DNA from: Thalassia testudinum
Lineage: Eukaryota; Streptophyta; Magnoliopsida; Alismatales; Hydrocharitaceae
Reading direction: 5' to 3'
Assembly (NCBI GenBank): GCA_037157565.1
Contig: JAZHRO010000056.1
Span: 32,177,501-32,241,500, forward strand
DNA: 64,000 bases
Shown: positions 44,457 to 55,570 of the stretch, piece by piece
Layout: the number at the start of each line of letters is the position of its first letter
Position numbering within the stretch: position 1 is the first letter of the stretch
Notes under the pieces: model-generated
Seen by the model: the letters and a program-made list of their open reading frames with translations, nothing else
The model's database searches: none
What the model was told of the DNA's origin: nothing
Translations under genes and position numbers: made by a program

Positions 44457-45369
44457 CATCCCAAACTCAAAGACCCGTCTGATTATCCATCTGGACTCCA
44501 CGTCTATTGCACCTTGAGACTAGCCTTAGACATATGATCCCACCTCTGGTACACATATCAGAGCTTGAAATCATCCGCATCAGTCATTTACGACCCATTC
44601 ACCCACCCGATGTATCCTGTTCTAAGCCCCTGACCTCAACACTAATTCCCACCCTCTGTTTGCAATGAGGACATTGCAAAACATAGGCATGGGGGGTGAT
44701 AAAGTGCATACATACAGAACCAAGAAAAAATCAGGAGTCTCACACACAAAAAAATTTGCATATGTCAAAAATGCAAGAAAATTGAAAAAAATTAAGAAAA
44801 AGAACAAAAAAATGGGGGGAGGGAGGAAATTTTGTGAGCCACTTAAGCATAAGGAGGAGAAAAAGAAGAAAAATGACAAAAAGGAGCACAAAATGAAAAG
44901 AAATAGTCATTAGTAAAAGATTAAGGGGTTAACTGAAGTTCTAGACTGAATCAAGGAAAAGAAAAGAAAAGTGCTACGGAGATATAACAAGAGATTAGCA
45001 GGAACGCTGGTCTTAGGCCTTTTAGGCTAGTACCTTTAGCTTAAAAATTCACGTATCCGTTAAAATCTGGATAATCCTCAAGAGGTTGAGGAAAATACGA
45101 AGCTTGAGTATTAGGTCTAAGGCTTAGGAAGTATTCGACCTCGTTAACTGACCTCCGATTTGCGGGACTCGGTAACCTAAGCACCCAAATTCACACACAG
45201 TCTGGTTCAGTGCGCATAAACATCCAAATCACGCGAAAAGCATTTAATGTTCTGAAAAAGTCACCTAGATTAGGAGCGGTCAATCAACACAAATTGATTT
45301 GGACGAGCTCCCAGCGCGGAGAGGTAGGAAATTCCCCTCGAAGATGCGTAACAACATATCGTCTCCTCG

Positions 45370-45419
45370 GTGCTTGTCTTTTAGGATATTTAAATATCCT
45401 ACGGGGGGCATGTAAGCAC
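45370..45419 (+). other. Conserved 50-nt hairpin in B2 3' region
   Basis: GTGCTT / AAGCAC arms with a perfect 20-nt palindrome inside (45382-45401). It reads in the opposite orientation to the B1 and B3 copies, as expected for an element on the other strand. Confidence 0.75.
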
Positions 45420-45435
45420 TCTGCTGGTTCAGATA

Positions 45436-45590
45436 CCATGGGCGGCATTATCATGAAATGTCGATCGCCAGGGTCTGGATTCGGCCACGGAACGCCATGG
45501 GCGGGATTATCTCGAAATCTCGAAAGCCAGGGTTCTAGGGGTTGCCATGGGCGGGATTATCTCGAAATCTCGAAAGCCAGGGACCCTTGA
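45436..45590 (+). repeat. Three ~50-nt 'ccatgggcggg' repeats in B2 3' region
   Basis: Units begin near 45437, 45493 and 45545 with 'ccatgggcgg', followed by 'attatctcgaaatctcg'. The last two units are nearly identical, the first has diverged. Confidence 0.8.
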
Positions 45591-46967
45591 GGATTGATGT
45601 TGGGGACGAGGAATCCGATACAGACCGTGTTGAGAAGCTAATCCGAAGCTAGAAATAAAAAGAAAAGAGAGAGAAAAGCTCTCTAAACAAATAAATCTTC
45701 CATCTCTCTCTTACAAAAAAACGCACTGGAAACTGAACTTAGGCTAAAAATATCTCAAGCATGGGTGCTTTAACCGCGGAGTCCAACAAACCCTAGGTTA
45801 GTTTCTGTGGGCCGTAGAAACCTTTGCGGAAGACTGAGGCTAAAGCGGAACAGGTCCGGATTTTGGTTGGTACTTGAGTACCTCTAGGCCTACTATCAGC
45901 ATTCCTACCTAAATCACAAAATAAAAAGAGAAGCACTTTTCAGAGTTGTTGACAAACACTCAGGGTCTAGAATGGAAGTTAAAACCTTGAAATTTTGCTA
46001 AGGGACTAGCAAAGGCTAGGCATGGGGGTATGATGAGAGCCTCATCATGAGCCATAACTAGCTCATTTTGACCTAATAAAGAAGATAAAAGCTCCTACAT
46101 AACCTAGAAGAAGGCCTAACTGAAAGAACAAGTGCCTTGAGAAGAAAATATGAAATAAAGGTTAAAAATGCAATTAAACCATTGCAGTACGTAAACGGTA
46201 TTTCTCAGAGGCAAAACATAGGTCAAATGGTATAAATGAAATAAAAAGAGGGTTGAGTCAATCAGAAATGGGTTTATGTGCAATCTAAGAACCAAATGAC
46301 ACTTGGTAACCCTAAAACAGACCAGTTTAAATTAACAAGGTTCTGATCAGAACAAAAAGTAAGTAAACCCTCTAAAAATCATGGAAAAACATCCTCTAGG
46401 GTTTAGAACACTTAATTTGGCCTTTGGAACCTAGTTTGACCCAGATTAGGGTCCTAGCTCTTCAATTAACCTAATTTGGGTTTCTATGCAAAATGTCCAG
46501 TCAAACGAGGTCAAACCTAAAATCCAACTTCTCCATTGTATTCCTTAGGTCCAAATTAGGTTTGTACCAAAATTTGGACCTAAGGAGAGGTCATCTTGAC
46601 CTACTTTGCAATTTAGTACACCCAAATCACAAATTGGTCCCTATCTTTTGAATACCATTGCAGAGAGCCCTCTAGGTTCTTCACCTCCCTTGGAAACCAG
46701 TCCTGCCGCCATTGCTAGGGCAGAACCGAGCTCCGACGAGGTTCGGAGAGGTATTGCTCTCTAATCCCTCAGAGATTCCCTCCCAGAAATGGAAGGAGGA
46801 TTCTCTGAGGAATTCCCTTCCTTATAAAGTCAATTACAATCGCTGGTGTGAACCCAATCTCTCGTGCGAACGCACGAGAGATTTGGGTATCCACCTTCCT
46901 TCCAACTCCAGCAAGTCGGCAGACCTTGTGGTGCGTTCTCCACGCACTGACAAGAGCGGCCAGCACC

Positions 46968-46974
46968 TATAAAA
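46968..46974 (+). promoter_or_regulatory. TATA box of B2 right LTR
   Basis: TATAAAA, again 85 bp after the 28-nt inverted repeat. Transcripts from here would run towards the opposing B1 promoter at 48635-48629. Confidence 0.72.
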
Positions 46975-48274
46975 GACACCCCAGACCCTGCCGCAGAAGG
47001 CAAGCTTGATTTGGCCGAGTGTCCACCCCAAATTCGTCTCCTCCTGCCCGGCCAAAAGTCCCAGCAAGCTCCGGCGAGCCCCCCTCCCCTCCCTCTTCGC
47101 TCTGCCACAAAACCAGTGGCAGAGTTAGCTTCCTGACTTCCCTCCGCGTCGTGCAGTACCCACGCACGCCGCCTCAGCCCCGTCGTCGCCACCGTTCTCC
47201 CCCACTGGGCATCATCTTCTCCAGCGACAGCAGGTACTGCTGTCCGCCTTCCGTCCCCTTTCGTCCTTACAATTAGGTTAGAACTCCTCTCCATCCTCTC
47301 CTCTCTCTTTTCCCCCTGTTATCTCATCTGATTACCCCTCGACCGACGCTGACCACCCTCATCTTCCACATCACCGACCGACCTCCGGCGAGCCGCTTCC
47401 ACCATTCCAGCCCCCCACACAGCTCGCCAACCACCTCGAGAGCTCCGCCTCACCACCAGGAACTCGCTCCACCCTACAACTGCCACTCCAGACCTCCATA
47501 ATCACCCCCCGAACAACCCACCATCTCCGGCCACAGGTTGACCTAGGCACGCACGCCTAGGCCGACCTGCGGCCTACAGCATCGTCCACCTCCTTCGCCG
47601 TGCCACGGCGAAGGTCTCTAGCTGATCTGATTGGGCCGAGAGGCTTGTTTTGTGCATGATAGTGTTTGAGCCGCTGCCGCCATGGACGACCTCTGATGAA
47701 GCTCCAACGAAGCTACAGGCATCAGGCTTCCCAGGCTGCAGATGCAGGAGACTCACGCGAGTGTCGCGAGGTGAGTGAGCCTAGCACGGAGTGCCAGCAG
47801 AGCCATCCGCTTGGGCAATTGCATACGAGAGTCTGCAGGCGCGCGTGAAATCAGGGCGGAACCTTTAGTCCCACATCGTGGGATTGCAACACTCAGGTGC
47901 ACCTGGTCCCGGGTACGATCCGACCCGGTTGTGGCTGTGGCTCTGGGAGAGCGTCCATGAGCGAACTGCTTAAGAGAGAGACACGCGGGTAGAGGGAGAA
48001 GGGTTAGGTTTTGCTCTTGTGCAGGCAGGTTGAACGCAGGAGAAGAAGGACTTGGCCGCTACAGAAGAAGAAGAAGGAAAGGCAAGCCAAAGAAGGAGCA
48101 AGACAGACAAGAAGAAGAAAGAAAGAAGCTTTCGCAGGAGAAGAAGGAAAGCAGAAGAAGAAGAAGAAGAAGAAGAAGAAGGCTTCGCAAGACAAGAAAG
48201 AAAGCAGAGAAAGAAGCAAACGAAGAAGAAAATGAGAGACTGCAGAAGAAGAAGAAAAGGAGAAATACTTTTAA

Positions 48275-48300
48275 GACGTCTGATCTTGTGATCAGACGTC
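48275..48300 (+). other. Hairpin 'gacgtctgatc'/'gatcagacgtc' in B2 right LTR
   Basis: Eleven-base perfect arms and a 4-nt loop. Missing from the left LTR of B2 because of a ~120-bp deletion there. Confidence 0.82.
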
Positions 48301-48628
48301 CAATTTCATATTTTTGTCCTAATTATTTTTAATTGCATACATTCACATTTGAATTGATATTTTGAGTAAATTAGAGTGTTCAATTACATTTTGACTAGTA
48401 GTAATTTCCATTTGCTCCCTGTGATCGACCTCGGATACTCCGGTCTTCGAGTAATAAAATTCTTTATATTTGTTTAGACGTTTTGTCGGTTATACTACAA
48501 CGTGACATCCTTTAAACCCGCACAAAACGTCGACAACACGGGTCTTTTGGCCGGAGATGGGAGAGAGGAAATTTGAGGGGATCTCCGTCAAAATCAAGCT
48601 TGCCTTCAGCGGCCGGAGGTGTAGTCTC

Positions 48629-48635
48629 TTTTATA
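48629..48635 (-). promoter_or_regulatory. TATA box of B1 right LTR, facing B2
   Basis: TATAAAA on the minus strand. Transcripts would read antisense through the B2 3' LTR and the whole of B2. Confidence 0.7.
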
Positions 48636-48720
48636 GGCACTGGGCCAGTTGTTCAGGGAGTGGAGGGCACGCAATCGTCTGAGGTCGGTCGCCGGAGATG
48701 GAAAGAGGTTAAGATACCCA

Positions 48721-48748
48721 AATCTCTCGTGCGTTCGCACGAGAGATT
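48721..48748 (-). promoter_or_regulatory. Perfect 28-nt inverted repeat in B1 right LTR
   Basis: AATCTCTCGTGCG and its exact complement around TT, about 85 bp upstream of the TATA box. Confidence 0.8.
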
Positions 48749-49573
48749 GGGTTCACACCAGAGATTGTGATTGGCCGTAGATGGAAGGGAATTCCTCAGA
48801 GAATCTCCCTTCCATTTCTGGGAGGAGATCTCTGACGAATCAGAGAGTAATCCCTCTCTAAACCTCATCGGAGCTCGGTTCTACCCTAACAATGGCAGCA
48901 GGACCTGATTGCAAAGGTGGCGAGGAGCTTAGGGGGCTCTCTGCAAAGATATTCAAAAGATAGGGACCAAATTATGATTTGGGTGTACTAAATTGCAAAG
49001 TAGGCCAGGATGACCTCCCCTTAGGTCCAAATTTTGGTACAAACCTAATTTGTACCTAAGGAATCCAATGGTGAGGTTGGATTTTAGGTTTGACCTCATT
49101 TGACTGGACATTTTGCGTAAAAACCCAAATTAGATGAATTGAAGAGCTAGGACCCTAATCTAGGTCAAACTGGGTTCCAAGGGCCAAATTAAGTGTTCTA
49201 AACCCTAGAGGATCTTTTTCCATGGTTTTTACAGGGTTTACTTGATTTTTATTCTGACCGAAACCTTGTTAATTTAAGCGGGTCTGTTTTAGGGTTATCA
49301 AGTGTCATTTAATTCCTAGATTGCACATAAACCCAGTTTTGATTGACTCAACTCACTTTTTGTCTCATTTAGACCACTTGACCTATGTTTTGCCTATGAG
49401 AAATCCTTTTTATGTACTACAATGATAAAATTGCAGTTTTAACCTTTATTTCATGTTTTCTTCTCAGAGCACTTGTTCCTTCAGTTAAGCCTTCTTCTAG
49501 GTTATGTAGGAGCTTTTATCTTCTTTATTGGGTCAAAATGAGCTAGTTATGGCTTATGATAAGGTTCTCATCA

Positions 49574-49977
49574 CTCAGCTAAGTTGAGCTGGATCTGAGC
49601 TGACTTGAGCTAAGGTGAGCTAAGATGAGCTCCCTTGAGCTACCATTCAGCTGAGATGAGCTGAATGGAGCTAGGATGGGCTAACCCTAGTTCAAGTAAG
49701 CTGGATTCCAGCTATGGTGAGCTAGATAAAGTTGAGTTCCAGTTGGTTTGGGCTTCTCATTCACCAGTTGCCTTCTTGAGTGCTAGGGTTTTAGGAATCT
49801 GTTAATCTGTATGTCCCTAACACTCACAAAAACACATCAAAAAGACAATAAATAGTAAAATGCATGCCTAACCTAATTTATGCCTGAATGCAACCCAAAA
49901 AACCCATTTACGGAGAAAAATCCTAAGGGTTAGGTTTGTTTTAATGCATAAGAATGCTGATAAACTGGTGTTTATCA
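49574..49977 (-). mobile_element. Element C left (3') LTR, fragment 2
   Basis: This continues the C LTR from 12948 and matches about 61824-62226. It ends with the inverted repeat at 49958-49977 and the terminal CA, followed by the polypurine tract of C. Confidence 0.95.
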
Positions 49978-51363
49978 CACCCCCATGCTTATATTTTGCT
50001 AGTCTCTTAGCAAAGCTTTAATTTTCACAAAATGAAATTTTGGGGAAATCTAAATTTTTTGACTTTTGAGGAGAAAGTGATTACGAGACAGGTTGATCCA
50101 AACATAGGAGGTATGGGATTTGTTAAGGATAAACATCGGGATTTGTTTTTGGATCCAAAAATTAGACAAAAATGGGATTAATATATCCTCCAAAAAATTC
50201 ATAGATTAACACCTTGTTAAATCAAATGACTTGAAATTTTTGCTTTTAGGATTTTTCTGGCTCTTGAATCTGATTCCTAACTTGCAATAACCTTTAAAAC
50301 CTTATGTCTGTGCCTGTGAAAAGCCAACATTTATAAGGGCGTGTTTTTGGTTTAAAACTTTTTTTTCCTCTCCCCCATGCTTATTTTTAGCTTAGTCTTA
50401 CAACAGATGTGTCGGGATCATCATACCAATTACCAATCCTCAAGGGAGTTTTGGCACCAATTCTTTGAGATAAACTATCCATGACACCATCTAGGAGCTC
50501 ACAACCCCAAAACACAATGCAGTGTAAAGGGGCACTCCAAGCAAACCCAAGCTCTTACTTCGACACTATAGGTAGAGCACCGTCCAAGATACTTGAGCTG
50601 CAAAAATGCCCTTTAATGCTCCACTAAAGATATGAAATATAGATATAGAGCAGCGCTGAGGTAGTAACATGTTGACATCGCATCCTCAAAGGAGACATTT
50701 TCCTCCTTCTCGACGGTGGGAAGTCAAACCAATGATCTACTTTAGAGTTTTAGTAAGGCCAAATAAGGGGGGTTTTCAAATTTTTAGTTGCTTTTAGGTG
50801 TTGTCTTGTGTGTGAAATTTGACACAGGAAGTTTTGCACAAAATGCAAGTTTTTGAACCAAAAACTAAGCCAGATAATTTTCATATTACAAAAGAGGATC
50901 AAATCACTTGAACTATCATGAGTTCAAATGGAATTTTAGAGAAGAATATTTGATCTAGTCTGAAGATAGGCCCTGAGATTCTAATAATCAAATCCATATC
51001 CTTATTCCTAGTTTTTTAAAGATAAAATCCCATTGTACCAAAAGTGAGTTTTCAACCTTAGTTCCGATTTTAGAATTTTCCTCAAAAAGTTTTCCAACAT
51101 TTTTATTTTTTTTGGGTATGCATGCAGGAAAATGAGTAAAGAAAAATGCATGTTTTTAGGTTTTGAAAATCCTAAATCGATCGTCAAAATTTTAAAAGCA
51201 CCTCCCCATGCTTACGATATGCTCATGCATTAAGAAGGAACAAGAGATCACCTTAGTGAAAGTCAATCAGGTTTAGGATGGTCAAAACCTGCAGAAAGAA
51301 AGGGAGAAAGAAAGCAAGAAAAATGATGGGTTACCTCCCATCCAGTGCTATCTTTAATGCCAT
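49978..51363 (-). other. Element C 3' non-coding region
   Basis: The polypurine tract complement 'cacccccatgctt' (49978-49990) abuts the LTR. There is no coding frame. Distant matches to the A/B 3' regions remain ('catcctcaaaggag' near 50680; 'cctcaaggg' near 50437). The hairpin GATGGG...CCCATC (51325-51342) is next to the last stop. Confidence 0.8.
51325..51342 (-). other. Hairpin GATGGG-AGGTAA-CCCATC after the C ORF
   Basis: Six-base arms. It lies 22 nt after the stop, as in B2, with a compensatory pair change against B2 and B3. Confidence 0.75.
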
Positions 51364-51810
51364 TCAGCCGAGCGTGAAGATATGCACAGAAGATAGAGAA
51401 TCATGTAAATAGTTGGACACTTGGATGCCCGCATAATAAAGGTTTTCTTTTGGATCCTTGGAAAGTTGAGTGGTAGAAAAATAGGGATCAAAATTTGATG
51501 GAAAATAATAAGTGTGGCCTGAGTCTGGCCAAGGTTTTAATTTAGGAAGAATGCCATAATCGGGTGGGTCTGGTGGCAGGTCCAATAGAAATGGTTTGGG
51601 GGAAGAATGTAGAAGGGTGGGTGAAGTTAGAGTGGAAGGGTGGGGTGAGAGAAGAGTGGGTGGGTTAGGGGAATGATCAGGTGGGTCATCAGGAATGGAT
51701 TGTGGAAGACAAGTCTCCAAATCTAAGATTTCGTCGACCACTGATTCTGAGTCAGATTCGTCAAAAAATTTATGGTCGGGAAGGGTATCTACCAACATTG
51801 TCTCCTCCAC
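51364..51810 (-). pseudogene. Element C protease-RT linker relic, fused to Pro-rich tail
   Basis: A 148-codon open frame that I do not recognise as a whole. Its first ~40 residues are acidic ('DESDSESVVDEILDLE') and lie where the protease-RT linker begins in B1, the same frame leading in from the protease with two stops. The middle is a Pro/Ser/Leu-rich low-complexity stretch, and the end ('LYYAGIQVSNYLHDSL') has no match here. It stops 22 nt before the conserved hairpin that marks the end of pol elsewhere. RT, RNase H and integrase are thus deleted from C. The frame may never be translated on its own. Confidence 0.6.
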
Positions 51811-52511
51811 TAAATTTCAAATTTTTGTATTTGAGTCCTTGAAAAAATTATCATCATGGAATCTCTTGGAGGATTTAAAAATATCGAGAGTGATAGTTTA
51901 GCCTACGCAGGTGATATCCATTTTACCTGTGTGGCAATTGATATTTGCCTTTGCAGTGGCCAAAAAGGGTCATCCAAGAATTATTGGGGTGTTCATTAAT
52001 GATTTAGGTACCTCAATGTCAAGGACCAGAAGGTCTGCGGGGAAGACACAATTCTGGACCTTGACTAAAACATCCTCAACAATCCCACGAGGTTTGATTG
52101 TAGATCGGTCGGCTAATTGAAGGTTAACCTCAATAGGTTTTAGTTCACCGATTTGAAATTATTCAAATAAAATCATGTGAATGATATTAACTATGGCACA
52201 AAGATCAAGGAGGGAGTGATCAAAAGTAGTATCATCAATAATAAATAAAATTAATGGCACCCTTGGATCTTTCATCTTAGGAGGAAGCTTGCTTTGTATG
52301 AGAGAGCTTACTGTCTCCAAAAGATATACCTGTCCTAGATTTTTGGCCTACCTTTTCGAAGTAATGATCTCCTTCAAAAATTTGGCATAGCTAGGTATAT
52401 ACTTGATTTTATCTAGGAGAGGGATATTGATTTGAACTTGCCCGAATAAATCCATGAGTTCTTCTGTGGTGGATTCAGATTTCTTTTTTTGATTGGTGGT
52501 GGGGTGAAGAG
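51811..52511 (-). pseudogene. Element C protease remnant
   Basis: Minus-strand translation gives, in order, 'LFGQVQINIPLLDKIKYIPSYAKFLKE', the active-site region 'SLLDLCAIVN', 'LKPIEVNLQLADRS', 'VEDVLVKVQN' and 'PFLATAKANINCHTG', an Athila-type aspartic protease and its leader. The catalytic DLGA is DLCA here (Gly to Cys), and several stops interrupt the frame. The right end is cut by solo LTR D exactly after codons for 'PFPQAL', which lie on the other side at about 56500-56520. Confidence 0.88.
52507..52511. repeat. TSD 'aagag' (left) of solo LTR D
   Basis: The partner at 56496-56500 is 'gagag', one mismatch. The C gag-protease reading joins across these two points. Confidence 0.75.
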
Positions 52512-53253
52512 TGATGAGAAGCTCATCATGGCCTCTAATTACCCCTAATTAACTAGTCTTCCTAGTTAATTAGCTAGGAATATGTAAATATATGGGTTAA
52601 TTATTAAATAAGGGATAAATAATAAAGGACCTTAAAATAATTTTAAAATGCTATATTATTACCCAATTAATATTATTAATAATTTAATTAGTAATTGGAC
52701 TCGAAATATTATTAGTAATTTATCTAATTAATGTGTTAACTAACTTAACTATAATTTATACTTAAGTAACATTAAATAAATTAAGCTAAAAAGGTCAAAA
52801 ATGTAAATTGAAGGTCTAAATATAACAATTGTCTTATTTATAATCATATATAAAAAGTTGAAAATGATTTAAATTAAAATAAACCTTGAAAACCTTAGTT
52901 TACATTTTAGTCCTTATGTTTTATTTTAATCGAGTCCTTATTCTTCACTTAGGTCCTCAGTTTTAGTTACAAATAAGTCCCTGAAAACTTCTTTCCTTCT
53001 TCAGCCTCCTCGATGACTGATGATCGGAGGTGCTTTCACCCACCGATCACCGCATATCCGACGTCATTCCTTCCTCTCCAAGCTCCTAGAGCTTGTGCTC
53101 ACCATCTCCTTTTCATGCACCGGTCTAGATGAAGCTACAATCCTATTTTAGGGTTGAAGATAACCTCACCGACGTCGGAGAAGACACCGATGGCTACTCC
53201 ACTCCTAGCCTCTTCTCCATCCAAATACACCCTCCTTCTCCGCTACCGCAACC

Positions 53254-53260
53254 TATAAAT
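53254..53260 (+). promoter_or_regulatory. TATA box of LTR D
   Basis: TATAAAT in 'acctataaataaccctcc', a typical plant core promoter context. Confidence 0.6.
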
Positions 53261-55393
53261 AACCCTCCACACCCTTGATTTCAGCAAGTTAGCTTCCTTC
53301 ACTCTTCTTCACTGAGCTAACCGATAGGCTATTCTTTCCAAACTCCAGCGATCTTCCTCTGCTTCCTCCACCATCCTCCATCCACTTTTGCTTGCTCTGG
53401 ATCTCCACCGACGTCAGCCAAGTCTTCTAACGCAACGCTGACATTGGAGTTTCTCTACTTCACTCCACATGCGCCCACCGAACTTCTTCCCTAACCCTCT
53501 GATTTCCTCCTTCGTTAAGGTCCATCGATGGAGATCTTCTACTTCCTTCATCCAGGTAATAGTAGGTTAGGTAAGTAGATTAGTTAGAATAGTTAGTTAG
53601 GTAGATTAGATAGATGTACTGTTAGAATTCCATTCATCTTCTTCATCTCCGACGAGCTTGTTGAGCTTGTCTAGAGCAATCTTGTCTTTTTAAATCATCA
53701 ATCACCTTCCTTAATCTTTCATGAACATTTCTATCACTTTATTTCACTAAATTGATCACCTATTCGCCTAAGCCACCTCCACCTTCACCACTGCTTCCAT
53801 TGTCCATGGTGGAAGTAGTTGAGTTTAATCAACCTCCACTGGGGCCCTCCATCACTTAACCATCACTTAAGGGCCCCTATCCTCACTTTAATTTAAATAA
53901 TAATCATCTATAACTTAAATGCCTAATTTCATTTAATCTCCTAAACTCGCTGTCAATGGCGGCTCAGGAGGAGTTCAGATCACTAATTAACCACTTATAA
54001 TCCATCGCAACTTCCTTTTGACATGCTTTCTCCACTCAATTGTGTGGGAAAATAGGTCCTGAACGCAATTAAACTCAAAATCTGCTCACTGGGAATTCAA
54101 AGCATAACTTTCAAATTAATTGTTAATTGAAGGAATTAATGTGTTCTAGAGGTTCCTTATGACCTCAGGAAGCTTTTCAGATCATTAATGGCACGTTTTT
54201 ATATCATTTGTACATTTTAGCTTTTTTCTGGACTCACTGGAACTCCGACAAGCTTCGACAAGTCAAATGAACTATTCAGCCCATAGAACTCCACGTGAAG
54301 CTCTAGATCACTGATTTGAAGGTCACTGATCATTCTGAAGCAATTTATTTGAGGTTTTAAGACCTGGAGCTCCTGTTAGACCTTTGTCTTCTCCAACTCC
54401 GGCAGAGTTGGAGATGATTCTTATTTATGGTTAAGTTTCATTTGAAAGGTCTAGAAGCATCAGTAACATACCTTGAGACAAATCCAATGTGTCAATCTTT
54501 GAGATAGACTGTGGTTTGTTCTGTCGAACAAACTCATTTAGGATCTCAAGCGACAGACTTGGAACCCTAGAAATCCTAACTGAAACATCCTTCTGAGATC
54601 CTGAATCTATCTTGAGGTGAAAGAGAAGTTAACTAAGGCATTAATTTCATCTGAAATGATTAAATTTAGAAAGTTAAATTTCAAGGCTTCATGGTCAATC
54701 TTAAGTTTGATTCATGGATTTGGGATTCAATCAGAAGAATTGAGGAGTTCAATCTATTCTTGAGATGTTTTTAAATGATTTAAAATCAATTTGGATGAGC
54801 TCTAATCGATTCTATAGAAGAATTTGATTTCTGTTCAGTTTTGGTTGTTTTTGAACCCAAACTGACAACAGTAAGTTTTTGGTGAAATTCAAGTGAATAA
54901 TCTACGCAGATTGATCCTTAACAACCTCTAGAGGTGTTTGACTTGATTAAATAGGTCTCTAGCTGTCGGTTGGACCAAACAGAACTTGAATTAAAGTTCT
55001 GAAGCTCCTTGGCAAAGCTTTTTAGCTTCTTCACCTTCCTGAAGCTTCTTAGAGTTTCTCTCCTTCACCAACAGCTGTAGAAACACCTTCTAAATATCTT
55101 CAGTATCTTGTCTAAGGTTAGCAAATCACTCTGTAGGACCTTTGAGTAGAAACACTCTTCTGCAGGCAATATGGTTGTAGTGACCCAGGTCCTTTTGCCC
55201 TTCAAATCAAAGAGCTAAACCTTCCCTGAGTATCAAGTTGATACAACAATAATGTGGAGCAAACTTACAGCTTTCCAGCAAGCCTTCATTTGCTCGGATT
55301 GGAACTCTGTGCTGGCTGGAACCATCAACTGAAGTTTAGTTTGGGAAGGGAATACATAGTCCTACATTGGTGGAAATGAAGTGGTCGCCTTAG

Positions 55394-55400
55394 TATAAAA
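55394..55400 (+). promoter_or_regulatory. Second TATA-like box in LTR D
   Basis: TATAAAA about 30 bp downstream of an 'agtcctacattggtgg' block. It may be an alternative start or chance. Confidence 0.4.
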
Positions 55401-55439
55401 GTTAAAAGTGATTAAGGCCATTCAGTCATCAGCGCAGGG

Positions 55440-55570
55440 TGCATGAATGAGCATATGGGTGTGTGTGTGGGTGCATGCGGTGCACGTGCCCAGGTGTGTG
55501 TGCACCTGCGGGCGTGCGAGTGTGGGCCCATGAGGGCATGTGCATGTGGGCCTGGGAGGCCGTGGGCCGG
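55440..55570. repeat. GT/GC-rich low-complexity stretch in LTR D
   Basis: Runs of 'gtgtgtgtggg', 'ggtgcacgtgcc' and 'gtgtgtgcacctg', unlike the AT-rich surroundings. Confidence 0.75.

Larger units (their letters stand above)
44420..46030 (+). other. Element B2 3' non-coding region with polypurine tract
   Basis: In order it holds the 16-nt hairpin (44441-44456), an A/G-rich stretch with 'gcatggggggtgataaag' near 44688 (a possible internal polypurine tract), the 18-nt inverted repeat (45076-45093), a 50-nt hairpin (45370-45419), three ~50-nt repeats (about 45436-45590) and the polypurine tract 'ggcatgggggta' (46019-46030) next to the LTR. The order is the same as in B1 and B3, so the 3' cis region is retained although gag-pol is gone. 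Confidence 0.88.
46031..48538 (+). mobile_element. Element B2 right (3') LTR
   Basis: A 2,508-bp LTR starts TGATGAGAGCC and ends GACAACA. It has a U3-tip inverted repeat (46031-46047), a 28-nt inverted repeat (46856-46883), a TATA box (46968-46974), 'agtcccacatcgtggga' (about 47868), a GAA tract and the U5 hairpin (48275-48300). The TSD that follows, 'cgggt' (48539-48543), differs by one base from the left copy 'caggt'. Confidence 0.96.
48544..49573 (-). mobile_element. Element B1 right (5') LTR, fragment 2 (U3)
   Basis: This matches about 14606-15634 and ends TTCTCATCA. It carries the TATA box at 48635-48629 and a perfect 28-nt inverted repeat at 48721-48748. The TSD 'ctcag' follows at 49574-49578. 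The U3 promoter of B1 is thus 23 kb from its own gag. Confidence 0.96.
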
